Shown here: in pieces, positions 1 through 10,206 of the stretch
Layout: each line of letters starts with the position of its first letter
Numbering within the stretch: the first letter of the stretch is position 1
Source of the DNA: Holophaga sp.
Lineage (GTDB): Bacteria > Acidobacteriota > Holophagae > Holophagales > Holophagaceae
DNA: 64,000 nucleotides
NCBI GenBank assembly: GCA_016715205.1
Contig: JADKBC010000048.1
Location: 1-64,000 of the forward strand
Direction of reading: 5' to 3'
Position numbers and translations under genes: made by a program
Notes under the pieces: generated by a model
Told to the model about the DNA's origin: nothing
The model's input: only the letters and a program-made list of their open reading frames with translations
Databases searched by the model: none

Positions 1-2
1 CC

Positions 3-1540
<1,538 letters not shown>

Positions 1541-1655
1541 AATCTCTTAAGCTCTTCCCTCTGACACATCAAAGGGAAATTGCTGACTTATTGTTTGTCT
1601 TGCTTCGATCGAAATCAAAACAAAACTCAAAGGTTTCCATTCTTCTCTATCCGGC

Positions 1656-1665
1656 TGTCAAAGAT
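1656..1665 (-). promoter_or_regulatory. boxA-like antitermination motif in the rRNA leader
   Basis: The minus strand reads ATCTTTGACA about 115 bases upstream of the 16S 5' end, close to the boxA consensus TGCTCTTTGACA bound by NusB/NusE in rRNA leaders. Position and orientation fit, but no boxB or boxC was recognised, so this is a motif match only. Confidence 0.4.
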
Positions 1666-1781
1666 GCCTGAGTCACACACACAACCAAAAACCCTCGAGT
1701 CCCTGATTGCTTAGGTCAACTGCACACTTCCGAACCGCTGACCCCTCGTTTCACGGCCACACTCTCATGCGCCGGACGACC

Positions 1782-1809
1782 AGAATAGCATTTGGCGGGA
1801 CCAAGGCAA
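1782..1809 (-). promoter_or_regulatory. Candidate sigma-70 promoter of the rRNA operon
   Basis: On the minus strand TTGCCT (1804-1809) and TATTCT (1782-1787) are separated by 16 bases, about 240 bases upstream of the 16S gene. An AT-rich stretch (a run of T/A around 1811-1840) lies just upstream and could act as an UP element. It is the best -35/-10 pair I found in the leader. Confidence 0.4.
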
Positions 1810-1960
1810 GACTTTTTTTCGATTGGGTGACATTTTTGTTGCCCGGAGATACCTGCCCAAGATTCCGGGCACCCCAATGCGACTGCGGGTCTAGGCCGTT
1901 AGGCCGCCGACCCTCCGTGAGAGAATTGCTGGCCGCCCCTTGGCGGAAGGAGTTGCCATC

Positions 1961-3310
1961 GTGGATATCGCCGTAATCGGGGCAGGACTTGCCGGCGCAG
2001 AGGCTTCGTGGCAGTTGGCCGAGCGGGGTCATACCGTGCTGCTCCACGAGATGCGACCCGACCACCAAACGCCTGCCCACGAAACCGGTCTCGCCGCTGA
2101 AATGGTGTGTTCGAACTCATTCAAGAGTGATGATCCTAATAGCGCCACGGGGATTCTGAAACATGAGCTGACTCGATTCCGATCCTTGGTGCTTCGCTGC
2201 GCAGAGGCTACCCGCGTTCCCGCGGGCAATAGCCTGGCCGTTGATCGCTCGGCCTTCTCAACCGCCATCACCGAGGCGCTCCGCGCGCATCCACGCATCC
2301 ACTGGCAGCCAGGATTGGTCGAGCGGCCAGATCCCGCACTGCCAACCATCATCGCCACGGGACCGCTCACGGCTGAGCCTCTTGCCGAATGGCTTGCGGC
2401 AGAGGTCACGGGCCATCGACTTTTCTTCTACGATGCGATTGCACCCATCATCGAAGCCGATTCCATCGATCGCACGGTGGTATTCGCGGCCTCTCGCTAT
2501 GACAAAGGCGGCCCGGATTTCTTGAACTGCCCCTTGAACGAGGCACAGTATTCGAGATTTCTCGATGCCTTGTTAACCGCGCCCCGCGTCGAACTGCGGG
2601 ATATGGAAACACCCTTTTTTGAAGCCTGTCTGCCCATCGAAGTGATGGCGGACCGTGGCCGAGAGACGCTTCGCCACGGCCCCATGAAACCAGTGGGACT
2701 GGATGATCCACGCACGGGAAGATGGCCCTACGCGGCGGTACAGCTTCGTCAGGACACGCTGGCCGGGGATCACTACAACATGGTGGGTTTCCAGACACGC
2801 CTCAAATGGGGCGCCCAGCAGGAAGTGTTCCGCTTGATTCCAGGGCTGGAACAGGCTGCCTTCGCACGGTTGGGGAGCATCCATCGCAATACCTATGTGC
2901 AGGCACCCGCTGTTCTCGATGCCACCCTCGCGGTCAAACAACATCCAGGACTCTGGATTGCAGGACAACTGAGCGGAGTTGAAGGCTATTTGGAATCCGC
3001 CGCAGCGGGCCTGGCGGCGGGCATCGCCGGCGATCGCTTCCTGAGAAAGGTATCTCCCCTTCCCTTTCCCAAGGACACCATGCTGGGCTCGCTGTTTGAT
3101 TATTTGGCCCACGCGAGCCTCCGGGATTTTTGCCCCACCAATGCGATGCTGGGGCTGCTGCCGCCACTTCCCGATGGCACTTTGAACCACCGCGCCCTCA
3201 AACGCGCGGGCGGCACGAAAGCTCTGAAAGCCGCAAAGGGAGAAGCCTACCGTTTGCGTGCCGAAGCGGCCATGACCCATCATCTCCTTGCCCTTGGAGA
3301 CATGTTTTGA
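1961..3310 (+). CDS. trmFO: Folate-dependent tRNA (uracil-54-C5)-methyltransferase TrmFO
   Basis: A flavoenzyme that makes ribothymidine at position 54 of the tRNA T-loop using methylenetetrahydrofolate and FADH2. The N-terminus carries the FAD dinucleotide-binding motif GAGLAGAE (residues 7-14). The C-terminal part has the conserved GQLSGVEGYLESAAAG segment typical of the GidA/TrmFO family, followed by the NAMLGLLPPLP region seen in TrmFO. I chose the GTG at 1961 because GGAAGGAG lies eight bases upstream; an in-frame TTG at 1940 would sit ahead of this ribosome-binding site. At 449 residues it is close to the usual length (about 435-450). Its stop overlaps the start of the next gene, so the two are probably co-transcribed. 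Confidence 0.95.
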   Translation: MDIAVIGAGLAGAEASWQLAERGHTVLLHEMRPDHQTPAHETGLAAEMVCSNSFKSDDPNSATGILKHELTRFRSLVLRCAEATRVPAGNSLAVDRSAFSTAITEALRAHPRIHWQPGLVERPDPALPTIIATGPLTAEPLAEWLAAEVTGHRLFFYDAIAPIIEADSIDRTVVFAASRYDKGGPDFLNCPLNEAQYSRFLDALLTAPRVELRDMETPFFEACLPIEVMADRGRETLRHGPMKPVGLDDPRTGRWPYAAVQLRQDTLAGDHYNMVGFQTRLKWGAQQEVFRLIPGLEQAAFARLGSIHRNTYVQAPAVLDATLAVKQHPGLWIAGQLSGVEGYLESAAAGLAAGIAGDRFLRKVSPLPFPKDTMLGSLFDYLAHASLRDFCPTNAMLGLLPPLPDGTLNHRALKRAGGTKALKAAKGEAYRLRAEAAMTHHLLALGDMF

Positions 3311-4665
3311 AAAAGAAAATCCTGATTCCCCTTTTCCTCTTTCTCATTCCCGCCGCCCTTGGGATGTGGTTGCTGGTGCGTCGAGGCCCCGTGGCTGGGG
3401 CCCCCGAGGATACCCCGGCCTCCTTCCGCGTGGAGACCTTCGGCGGCGGCCTTCTTTACCGCCACTCCGATGCCCAAACACCCTTGCGCGCCCTGCGCTG
3501 GCTGCCACCCCAGGCCGACGGAATCCAGGCCTTGCAGGTGGTCACCCAAAACGATCGCCAACGGTTGGTTGTGTTCAAGGAAGGCAAACAGATCACCGAT
3601 CTGCTGATCCCCCGGCCCGCAGGCGTTCGCGAGGGATTTTTCAATTTCGCGGAGCTGCCTGAAGCCATCGTGCTGCCCGATGTTGCCGTCCTGTTGTATC
3701 GCTCTGCCAACCCTTCGGCCGGGGAACTTCCGCTCGTCGTTGCTCATGATCTGCCATCTGGAATGCTGCGCTGGGTGCATCGTGCCGCGGGCGAACATCT
3801 TGCCCTGGCTGCTGCCACAGCGGATCCAGCGGTGTACCTGTGGGGTCCCACCAGCCCCGTTCTGCGCCTTCCCTTGGGTCTCCAGAAAGGCGAGCGAGTT
3901 GGCTCAACGCCCTTCCGGGCAACCGTCGCTGCCCTGGACATGCCCGAGGAGATCAAAACGGTCTCGGCATTTGCGTCCACGGGTCCGGGTAGTTTTCTTC
4001 TGGCCCATTCCGCTGGCCTAGCGTCTCTCACGAATGGCAAAGAGTGGAAGCACTGGCCAATGCCCATACAAACCCAGCTGCATTTTTCGGACAACCGCTC
4101 AGCCCTTGCGGTGAACAAGGGGTTTTGGTGGCAGCCTTTTCCCGGCAAGCTCCTACAGGTGAAGGCCGATGGCACACCCATTGGCACCGAAGTAAACCTG
4201 CAAGAACCCCCCGACCCCTGGACGAAGGATCGCCTTCTTCTGAAATTGCGCGGTACGGACCCTCAGGGCAATCTCTGGTTTTCCTTGGCCTTGCCGACCA
4301 TGACTTCCGCCGTTGCAACACCCCCTAGCCCCTCGCCAGTAGAGGCCTCGACCGAAAAATCGGATCCCGCTCCTACCACGGAACCGACCTCGAGCTCTGA
4401 AGCGTCGCGTCCCCTGGCAGACACTGAAGAATGGAGTACCTACCTAGCGCTTGGGCTAGAGCGTGCCTACCGCTGGCACCCTGAGCGGCGCTTGCTGCAG
4501 CCCATAAATCTGACCGGGCTCTGGAACAAGATGGTCTTTCCGATGGGTGTCAACCGCCCTTCCGCTCTGCCGGATTTCCAGCCAGCCTCAGGTTCAGTGC
4601 TGGTGGAATCAGGGTCGAGCGCCTGGAGCCTACCCCTTGAAACCCTGGTCAAGTCAGGAAATTGA
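3307..4665 (+). CDS. Membrane-anchored protein of unknown function
   Basis: 452 residues. The TTG at 3307 overlaps the trmFO stop by four bases and has GGAG seven bases upstream, so translation is probably coupled. The N-terminus is KKK followed by a hydrophobic segment (about residues 5-22), giving a signal anchor with the rest outside the cytoplasm. The middle resembles repeated beta-strand blades (alternating W/hydrophobic and G/D/N turns), but I cannot assign a propeller family. Residues about 335-375 form a Pro/Ser/Thr/Glu-rich linker. No enzymatic motif is visible. The 3' end overlaps the convergent flgL by 17 bases. Function unknown. Confidence 0.75.
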   Translation: MKKKILIPLFLFLIPAALGMWLLVRRGPVAGAPEDTPASFRVETFGGGLLYRHSDAQTPLRALRWLPPQADGIQALQVVTQNDRQRLVVFKEGKQITDLLIPRPAGVREGFFNFAELPEAIVLPDVAVLLYRSANPSAGELPLVVAHDLPSGMLRWVHRAAGEHLALAAATADPAVYLWGPTSPVLRLPLGLQKGERVGSTPFRATVAALDMPEEIKTVSAFASTGPGSFLLAHSAGLASLTNGKEWKHWPMPIQTQLHFSDNRSALAVNKGFWWQPFPGKLLQVKADGTPIGTEVNLQEPPDPWTKDRLLLKLRGTDPQGNLWFSLALPTMTSAVATPPSPSPVEASTEKSDPAPTTEPTSSSEASRPLADTEEWSTYLALGLERAYRWHPERRLLQPINLTGLWNKMVFPMGVNRPSALPDFQPASGSVLVESGSSAWSLPLETLVKSGN

Positions 4666-5557
4666 ACAAATTCTGGGTATTGGATCTTGCCAGCATGTTC
4701 AGCGCAGCCTGCTGGGTGATGCTCTCCTTCTGGTAGTTCGCCAGAGCCGTCGGATAGTCAACGGCTTCATAGCTTTCCTGAATGGATTGCAGGCTGGTAT
4801 TCATATCACCCATGGTGGTCTTCATTTGAGCCAAGGCAGCCTGACGGCCCCCGACCTCTGCAAGCTGATCCTGGATCCCCGAAAAAATGGTTTCAATGTT
4901 GGTGGATGCACTCTGGATCTGCGCCAGGTTGCTTGGTGGGCCCAGCCCTTCAATGAGAAGTGAAACCTGCTGAAACAAATCCGTGTTTGGGGCGCCACTG
5001 CCGAGGAAAACCTTATCGCCCGTTAGGTTGGTGGTAACAGAGGCGCCGAGGCTCACATCCACTGCGATGGCATTGGAATCACCAAGATAGGTCGTGGGAC
5101 TTACCGAAGCCGAGGCAAATGGTTTGGTATCGGTTTTGGTGCCTGAAAAGAGGTATTTACCCTGATCCTGGGCATTGGCCAGCGCCAGCATGTTCGTGAG
5201 AATGCTTTTCATTTCAGGAACCTGGGCCTGCCGCATGGAATCCGTGGTGGATGCACCCAACGATGTGGCAGTCATTTCCTGCAAACGCATCAAGTTGTCA
5301 GAAATTCCCGTCAGGTTCCGTTCCGCTGCCTGCAGGAAGGAGGAAGCCGAATCCATTTGCCTCATGTAGCTTTCGTTTCGAGAAATGGAATTTCGGAAAT
5401 CCATGATCAAGGCAGATCCGGTGGGATCATCCCCCGGGCGAATGATGCGTTGCCCGGTGGATATCTGTTGATTCAGGATCGCCATGCGCTCCTTCACCCG
5501 CTGGAGGTCAAGGGTATTCCGCGTGTTGGAGAAGGGATTCGGTGTGCGGAAGGTCAT
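4649..5557 (-). CDS. flgL: Flagellar hook-filament junction protein FlgL (HAP3)
   Basis: FlgL forms the second junction ring between hook and filament. The 302-residue protein has the flagellin-like N-terminal coiled region with QISTGQRIIRPGDDPTGSA (about residues 31-49) and a matching C-terminal helix ending in MLARSNTQNLFNFL, the D0/D1 signature of this family. GAGGT lies upstream of the ATG at 5557. It is the last gene of the leftward flagellar run, 17 bases after flgK, and overlaps the convergent upstream neighbour by 17 bases. No terminator is visible in this overlap. Confidence 0.93.
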   Translation of the reverse strand: MTFRTPNPFSNTRNTLDLQRVKERMAILNQQISTGQRIIRPGDDPTGSALIMDFRNSISRNESYMRQMDSASSFLQAAERNLTGISDNLMRLQEMTATSLGASTTDSMRQAQVPEMKSILTNMLALANAQDQGKYLFSGTKTDTKPFASASVSPTTYLGDSNAIAVDVSLGASVTTNLTGDKVFLGSGAPNTDLFQQVSLLIEGLGPPSNLAQIQSASTNIETIFSGIQDQLAEVGGRQAALAQMKTTMGDMNTSLQSIQESYEAVDYPTALANYQKESITQQAALNMLARSNTQNLFNFLT

Positions 5558-5574
5558 GGTCTACCTCACTTCAA

Positions 5575-7038
5575 TCATCGGCCGAACTGGTTGACCAGTT
5601 GATCCGTCAATTGATTGATGACACTGATGAATCGAGAACTGGCCTGGTAACCGCGCTGGAAAGCCATCATCTGGGTGGCTTCTTCATCCAGATCGACCCC
5701 TGAGATCCGATCGTGCTGATTCTGCAACGCCACCATCAGGTTTTCGTCCCCGGTACTGCGACTCTTCAAACCCTGCACCGTGGTACCGATGGAACTGGTC
5801 AGCGTACTGACCATCGTGCCGAATGGCCCGGAATCTCCGATCCCATCGTTATTGGTATCCACGGTATTGGTCGCCAATTGAAGGTTGGCAAGCGCAACGG
5901 CATTTTTATTATTGCCGACCGCGCCGGCGGCATCCGCAGCGGCGATCAGGCGAGGGTCGGCGGCGATGGTGGCGTCGACGCGCATCGAGTTGGCGGCACC
6001 AACCACCGTAGTGGGTAATCCCGTACCACCCACCGCAGCCAAGCCTGAAAAGAAATTCAGACCCGTGGTGCCGTTCAAGGCAAAGCCGGCACGATGGAGT
6101 AAGTTCACTTGACCACCGATGCCTGAGGCCAATTGATCTAGTTTCTGCTGATAACCAGAAAGCACATTGTCGCGAAGATCGAGATTCGCCCCCAGGGCGC
6201 CATCCTTCACGCTCTTGGTGATATCGATGGTGGTGCCAGCCCCTAAGGTGATATCCACGCGGTTGAAATTCCCGAGCGCGATATCTGGCGTGGTAGACAA
6301 CGTGTAGGCCGCAGTGCCACTGACCAGCACGGCCGCACCGCTGTCGAGGGTGATTTGCATCTGGCTATTGCTGTCCTCGTAAACCTGCACCCCCACAATG
6401 TCGGCCAGCTTATTCGCCAGGGTTTGGCGCTGATCCCGGGAATCGCTATCAGCCCCAGGCGAAGGTTCAGCGCCAATACGGGCGTTCAACTTGGCGATCT
6501 CCGTAGTGATGGTGTTCACTTCGGAAACCAGCGATCGAACACTCCCGTCGGCCTGAGCCCGCTGATCCTGCAGCAACTGCCAGCGACTTTGGATTCCATT
6601 CACCAAGCTTTGCGCTCGCCCCACTACGGCTGTGCGCACAGCACCATCTTCCGGGCGCGAGGTCAGGTCCTGAAATCCCTGGAAAAATTTCGTTACCAGC
6701 GCGCTCAGATCGGAATCGCTGCCGCTTTCCAGAAAGGTTGGCGAAATGGCTTCCAGCATCGTGTAGCGCGTATCCGCCCCGCTTTTGCGCGACGTGGCCT
6801 GGGTAATCTGCATTTCCAGAAAGCGATCTCGCACCCCAATGATGTTGTTGAGGTTGACGCCCTGGCCGTACTGCAGGGTTCCAAAGGTCTGCGAATCGTT
6901 GTTGGCTAGGATCGCCCGCTGGCGGCTGTAGTTGGGGGTGTTGACGTTGGCAATGTTGTGGCCAACGACATTCAGGGCTGCCTGACTGGCTTGTAAGGCT
7001 GAAAGGCCGATGCTGAGACTCGCATTTAAACCGGGCAT
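5575..7038 (-). CDS. flgK: Flagellar hook-associated protein FlgK (HAP1)
   Basis: FlgK is the hook-proximal junction protein exported by the flagellar type III system. The N-terminus carries the rod/hook signature NVVGHNIANVNTPNYSRQ (residues about 23-40) and the C-terminus the corresponding MMAFQRGYQASSRFISVINQ helix, flanking a variable middle. 487 residues, within the normal range. AGGAG precedes the ATG at 7038. It lies directly before flgL, the conserved order. Confidence 0.95.
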   Translation of the reverse strand: MPGLNASLSIGLSALQASQAALNVVGHNIANVNTPNYSRQRAILANNDSQTFGTLQYGQGVNLNNIIGVRDRFLEMQITQATSRKSGADTRYTMLEAISPTFLESGSDSDLSALVTKFFQGFQDLTSRPEDGAVRTAVVGRAQSLVNGIQSRWQLLQDQRAQADGSVRSLVSEVNTITTEIAKLNARIGAEPSPGADSDSRDQRQTLANKLADIVGVQVYEDSNSQMQITLDSGAAVLVSGTAAYTLSTTPDIALGNFNRVDITLGAGTTIDITKSVKDGALGANLDLRDNVLSGYQQKLDQLASGIGGQVNLLHRAGFALNGTTGLNFFSGLAAVGGTGLPTTVVGAANSMRVDATIAADPRLIAAADAAGAVGNNKNAVALANLQLATNTVDTNNDGIGDSGPFGTMVSTLTSSIGTTVQGLKSRSTGDENLMVALQNQHDRISGVDLDEEATQMMAFQRGYQASSRFISVINQLTDQLVNQFGR

Positions 7039-7047
7039 GTCCGGCTC

Positions 7048-7347
7048 CTAGATGTGTTCGGAGAAACGCAGGGGAAGCGAAGCAGGCAAGGCCACGGCAC
7101 CCTTGGCACCGTAGGCTGCCGGGGAGGCATTCAGGGCGAGCAGCGTGGCCTGCAAGGGAGCCTGGAGACCGTTGATCAGGGCGGCGATGGAGGAAATCCG
7201 TTGTTTGAATTGTTGGGCTTCTGCTGGATTCTGGGGCCAACCCATGAGGTTCGGCCAGCGGACGGAGCTCAACAGCGGCAGGGGATCTTCACCCTGGATC
7301 AGGCGTCGTTCTAGATCGTCCAGCATGGCAGGCAGTGAGTGCAGCAT
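7048..7347 (-). CDS. Small protein of the flagellar operon, possible FlgN-like chaperone
   Basis: 99 residues with a strong ribosome-binding site (GGAGGT, six bases before the ATG at 7347). The protein is predicted helical with an N-terminal LDDLERRLIQGED segment. It ends nine bases before flgK. FlgN, the export chaperone of FlgK/FlgL, is usually encoded between flgM and flgK, exactly this position, and FlgN proteins are poorly conserved. The assignment rests on position and size only; I cannot recognise a FlgN motif. Confidence 0.6.
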   Translation of the reverse strand: MLHSLPAMLDDLERRLIQGEDPLPLLSSVRWPNLMGWPQNPAEAQQFKQRISSIAALINGLQAPLQATLLALNASPAAYGAKGAVALPASLPLRFSEHI

Positions 7348-7402
7348 AAGACACCTCCGGAGGCTTCACGGCAAGCCCTATACCATTCCGCTTAAGCCCA
7401 GA

Positions 7403-7711
7403 TCAGGCGAGGAAATCCAGGTGAGAGTCGGCAGATATTGCCTTTTTTCTTCGCCGACCTTCAACTTCATCTTCATCAGGCGCCTCCTCTTCGGCACCAG
7501 ACTGGTTCCGGCCATTCCGCCGCTCTTCGGTGATGATCCGCTCAGAGCCGGGAATCACCTGAACCGCCGCTTGATCTTCCACAGCCCGATCATCAGCCGT
7601 CTTTTTCCGAGACTGCTCGCGCTGGATCTGCTCGCTCACTTCCAGCGACGCGCGAACCGCTTCCACGTTGGCTGTCTGAAAAATCTGGCGTTGCCCAAGC
7701 GGGGTAATCAC
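7403..7711 (-). CDS. Small charged protein in the flagellar operon, unknown function
   Basis: 102 residues, GTG start at 7711 with GAGG only a few bases upstream. The middle is rich in E, D, R and Q and likely disordered, and it ends with a hydrophobic SADSHLDFLA tail. Small proteins with a disordered body and a short conserved C-terminus are seen beside flgM in other flagellar operons, but I do not recognise a named family. It starts nine bases after the flgM stop codon, so it is probably a genuine operon member. Confidence 0.6.
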   Translation of the reverse strand: MITPLGQRQIFQTANVEAVRASLEVSEQIQREQSRKKTADDRAVEDQAAVQVIPGSERIITEERRNGRNQSGAEEEAPDEDEVEGRRRKKAISADSHLDFLA

Positions 7712-7720
7712 AGCCTCACA

Positions 7721-8029
7721 TCAAGGGTCGCGGCGAGGCGGGGTGTGCTCCCGCACCAGACCATCGGCCACAGCCTCTCCGTCGGGGTTGTACCCATTGG
7801 ATTCGAGCTTGGCTCGAAGGGCTTCTACCTTTGCCATGCGAATTTCCGGTACTTTGGCCAATCGGGCTCGGACAACGGCAATGAACTGGGCCGTGCCCGA
7901 GACACTGAGGGCATCTCCCACCGCGCCTGTGCCTGAGGCTGCGGCGGATGCAGCGGCGCCCGAAGCGGGCTTGGCGCCGCCCACATTAAGGGGGGCCCCT
8001 ACGCTGCTGGACTTGCCGGTGACACGCAT
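7721..8029 (-). CDS. flgM: Anti-sigma-28 factor FlgM
   Basis: FlgM binds and holds the flagellar sigma factor FliA until the hook is complete and FlgM is exported. The 102-residue protein has an Ala/Gly/Ser-rich disordered first half and the family's C-terminal pattern MAKVEALRAKLESNGYNPDG (about residues 66-85) followed by EAVADGLV. GAGGTG precedes the ATG at 8029. The start overlaps the end of flgJ by 31 bases, suggesting coupled translation. FliA itself is not in the window. Confidence 0.88.
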   Translation of the reverse strand: MRVTGKSSSVGAPLNVGGAKPASGAAASAAASGTGAVGDALSVSGTAQFIAVVRARLAKVPEIRMAKVEALRAKLESNGYNPDGEAVADGLVREHTPPRRDP

Positions 8030-8379
8030 GAATTCACCTCGACAGTCTTTGTATCGGCAGGTTGGGCAATTCCTTCAACTCCGGCATTTCGTTTGGTCCA
8101 ATTGCGCTCGATCTGAGCTGCCAGGCCCCATCCTTTGCCCGATACCATGGCTTGATTCACAATCGCCTGGTCGAAAAGATATTCATAAGTTTGCCGAGCC
8201 TGACCACCATCTCCGAAGAGCCCAGAAGGCTCTACGGTTTTTCGCAGGTTTTGAAACAGTTGCGCCATCAGCAACCCTTCGAACTGCTGGGCAGCCTCTT
8301 TCGGGCTGGATTTGCCGTTCGGCATGGGCATATCGGGGATCACCAGGGCTTTGGGTCCCTGCACGGTCATGTCGCTCAC
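7999..8379 (-). CDS. flgJ: Rod-binding protein, FlgJ N-terminal domain only
   Basis: 126 residues containing the rod-binding domain (KEAAQQFEGLLMAQLFQNLR at about 27-46 and YEYLFDQAIVNQAM further on), which caps the growing rod in the periplasm. The C-terminal peptidoglycan hydrolase domain of enterobacterial FlgJ is absent, as in many non-enteric bacteria, so a separate hydrolase must open the wall. The GTG at 8379 overlaps the flgI stop (GTGA); an alternative ATG lies nine bases downstream. Confidence 0.9.
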   Translation of the reverse strand: MSDMTVQGPKALVIPDMPMPNGKSSPKEAAQQFEGLLMAQLFQNLRKTVEPSGLFGDGGQARQTYEYLFDQAIVNQAMVSGKGWGLAAQIERNWTKRNAGVEGIAQPADTKTVEVNSCVSPASPAA

Positions 8380-9473
8380 AGGATTCGAAGCTCCGCGTTA
8401 AGGGCGCCGGCATCCTTGATGGCCTGGAGAATGGCCACCATGTCTCGGGGCGTTACACCAAGTGAGTTCAGCATTTCAGCTAGTTTGCCCACTGAAACAC
8501 CCGGCTCGATGGAAAGGGTCTTGGACTTGTCTTCCACCGCCGTAATCTCTTTTTTCTCGGCTGTGACGGTCTTGCCTTGGCTAAAGGGCTTGGGCTGACT
8601 CACCACCGGCGTTGAGGAAACCACAATGGAAAGGCCGCCCTGGATGATGCTCACTGCGCCGATCTTTACATCGGAGCCAAGGATCACGGTGCCAGTTTTT
8701 TCGTTCACAACAACCCGAGCCTTGGGGTTCAGCTGAACACTGAGGTTTTCAAGCCGAGCCACCAATTCCACCGCTCGCCCCTGGAATTCCTTGGGCGTAA
8801 GCACTTCCACGGTGCGGGAATCCAAGGCCCGTGCAGCCTGTTCACCCAGTTCTTCGTTAATGGAATGGGCAACCCGGATGGCGGTGGTGAAATCCTCTTC
8901 CTGCAGGCTGTAGCGCAGGTTGGGGCGGTCATTGAAGTTGCCAGGAATCTCCCGCTCCACCAGTGCCCCGTCAGGGATGCGGCCAGCGGTGGGGTGGTTC
9001 TTGGTGACCGAGGCACCACCGGCAGAAGCACTGAAGCCACCCACCAGCACCGGGCCCTGGGCCACGGCATACACCTGGTTGTCCGGGCCAGAGAGCGCGG
9101 TCATGAGGAGCGTTCCACCGGCAAGGCTCTTGGCGTCGCCGGTGCTGCTGACGGTGACGTCCATTTTCTGCCCAGTCTTCGAGAAGGCGGGCAACTCCGC
9201 CGTGACGATCACAGCGGCCACATTCTTCACCTTGACGGCCGAAGGGGACACGCTGATGCCCTGGCGAGCCAGGAGATTAGTCAGACTCTGCACAGTAAAT
9301 TTGGTTTGGTCCTTGTCACCGGAACCATCCAGACCCACCACAACGCCGTAGCCAAGCAACTGGTTGCCGCGCACGCCCTGCAGTCGGGCCACGTCGCGGA
9401 GCTTCGCTTCCACTTTTTTGTCAGGGGCCCCAAACAGCGCGAGACCAGCCAGCAGGATTGCTGCGATGCGCAT
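8376..9473 (-). CDS. flgI: Flagellar P-ring protein FlgI
   Basis: FlgI builds the periplasmic P-ring, a bushing for the flagellar rod in peptidoglycan. 365 residues with an N-terminal signal peptide (about 1-20) and the family's signature LQGVRGNQLLGYGVVVGLDG, then GDKDQTKFT near residue 53. Full length. It starts ten bases downstream of flgH, and its stop overlaps flgJ. The P-ring together with FlgH shows the cell has an outer membrane. Confidence 0.96.
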   Translation of the reverse strand: MRIAAILLAGLALFGAPDKKVEAKLRDVARLQGVRGNQLLGYGVVVGLDGSGDKDQTKFTVQSLTNLLARQGISVSPSAVKVKNVAAVIVTAELPAFSKTGQKMDVTVSSTGDAKSLAGGTLLMTALSGPDNQVYAVAQGPVLVGGFSASAGGASVTKNHPTAGRIPDGALVEREIPGNFNDRPNLRYSLQEEDFTTAIRVAHSINEELGEQAARALDSRTVEVLTPKEFQGRAVELVARLENLSVQLNPKARVVVNEKTGTVILGSDVKIGAVSIIQGGLSIVVSSTPVVSQPKPFSQGKTVTAEKKEITAVEDKSKTLSIEPGVSVGKLAEMLNSLGVTPRDMVAILQAIKDAGALNAELRIL

Positions 9474-9483
9474 GATGGGCTCC

Positions 9484-10158
9484 TCAGAATGGCCAGATGA
9501 AATTCAACAAACGGCTGACATAACCAGGCTTGACGGTTTCATCCACCACGCCCTTGCCACCATAACCAACTCTTAATTCAGCTACTTGACCCGAAGCGAT
9601 GCTGTTGTTGTTGTCCAACCGCAGGGGATCGATGAGCCCCGCCACGTACAGGCGCTGGGTTTCGTTGTTGAGCTGGATGTCTCGGTAGCCCTCGAAAATG
9701 AGATTGCCGTTATTGAGCACCTTGACCACCCGCACGGTGACGGTGGTCGTAAAGGTCGCGCTGCGCCCGGTGGTGCCGGTGCCCGCGAACTTATTACTGG
9801 TGCCTGTGGTCTTATCGCTGGTGTCACCGGAAGTGATGCCCAGTGCACCCAATCGAGAGAACAAACTGGGAGAACTCCAGGTATTGGAGCCCTTACGGCT
9901 GGTATCCAGGTTGGCCTTGGATATCGCGTTGGTACTTTCACTGATTCGAATCGTAACCAGATCGTTCAGACGACCGGCACGAAGATCACCCACGGTGGGC
10001 CGATCCTGCCAAAGGGATCCTTCGGACATGGGGCCGGGTGCCGGAGCCTCTTCCACGTAGGGAATCTTGGGCTTTTTGGCCAGATTGGGGTCGTGGGTTT
10101 TGGGCAAGCTGCACCCCATCACCAACATTCCGGCGAGGATGGGCAACATTTTCCGCAT
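9484..10158 (-). CDS. flgH: Flagellar L-ring lipoprotein FlgH
   Basis: FlgH forms the outer-membrane L-ring. The 224-residue precursor has a lipoprotein signal with cleavage before Cys16 (MLVMGC). The conserved pieces GSLWQDRPTVGDLRAGRLND and the repeated beta segments IFEGYRDIQLNNETQRLYVAG are those of FlgH. It is the first flagellar gene of this run, 48 bases after prmC. The central region is Ser/Thr/Gly-rich. Confidence 0.95.
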   Translation of the reverse strand: MRKMLPILAGMLVMGCSLPKTHDPNLAKKPKIPYVEEAPAPGPMSEGSLWQDRPTVGDLRAGRLNDLVTIRISESTNAISKANLDTSRKGSNTWSSPSLFSRLGALGITSGDTSDKTTGTSNKFAGTGTTGRSATFTTTVTVRVVKVLNNGNLIFEGYRDIQLNNETQRLYVAGLIDPLRLDNNNSIASGQVAELRVGYGGKGVVDETVKPGYVSRLLNFIWPF

Positions 10159-10206
10159 GACGAGCCTCCACGCCTGGATAGTGCAGGGCTCATGCCATAC
10201 GAGAAA

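Larger units (their letters stand above)
1541..1960. other. 16S leader and rRNA/trmFO intergenic region
   Basis: This 420-base gap separates the 5' end of the leftward 16S gene from the rightward trmFO gene. It contains the likely rRNA promoter and a boxA-like motif listed separately. The part between 1541 and 1650 is AT-rich, as expected for a processed rRNA leader. I see no credible coding sequence. Confidence 0.6.
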
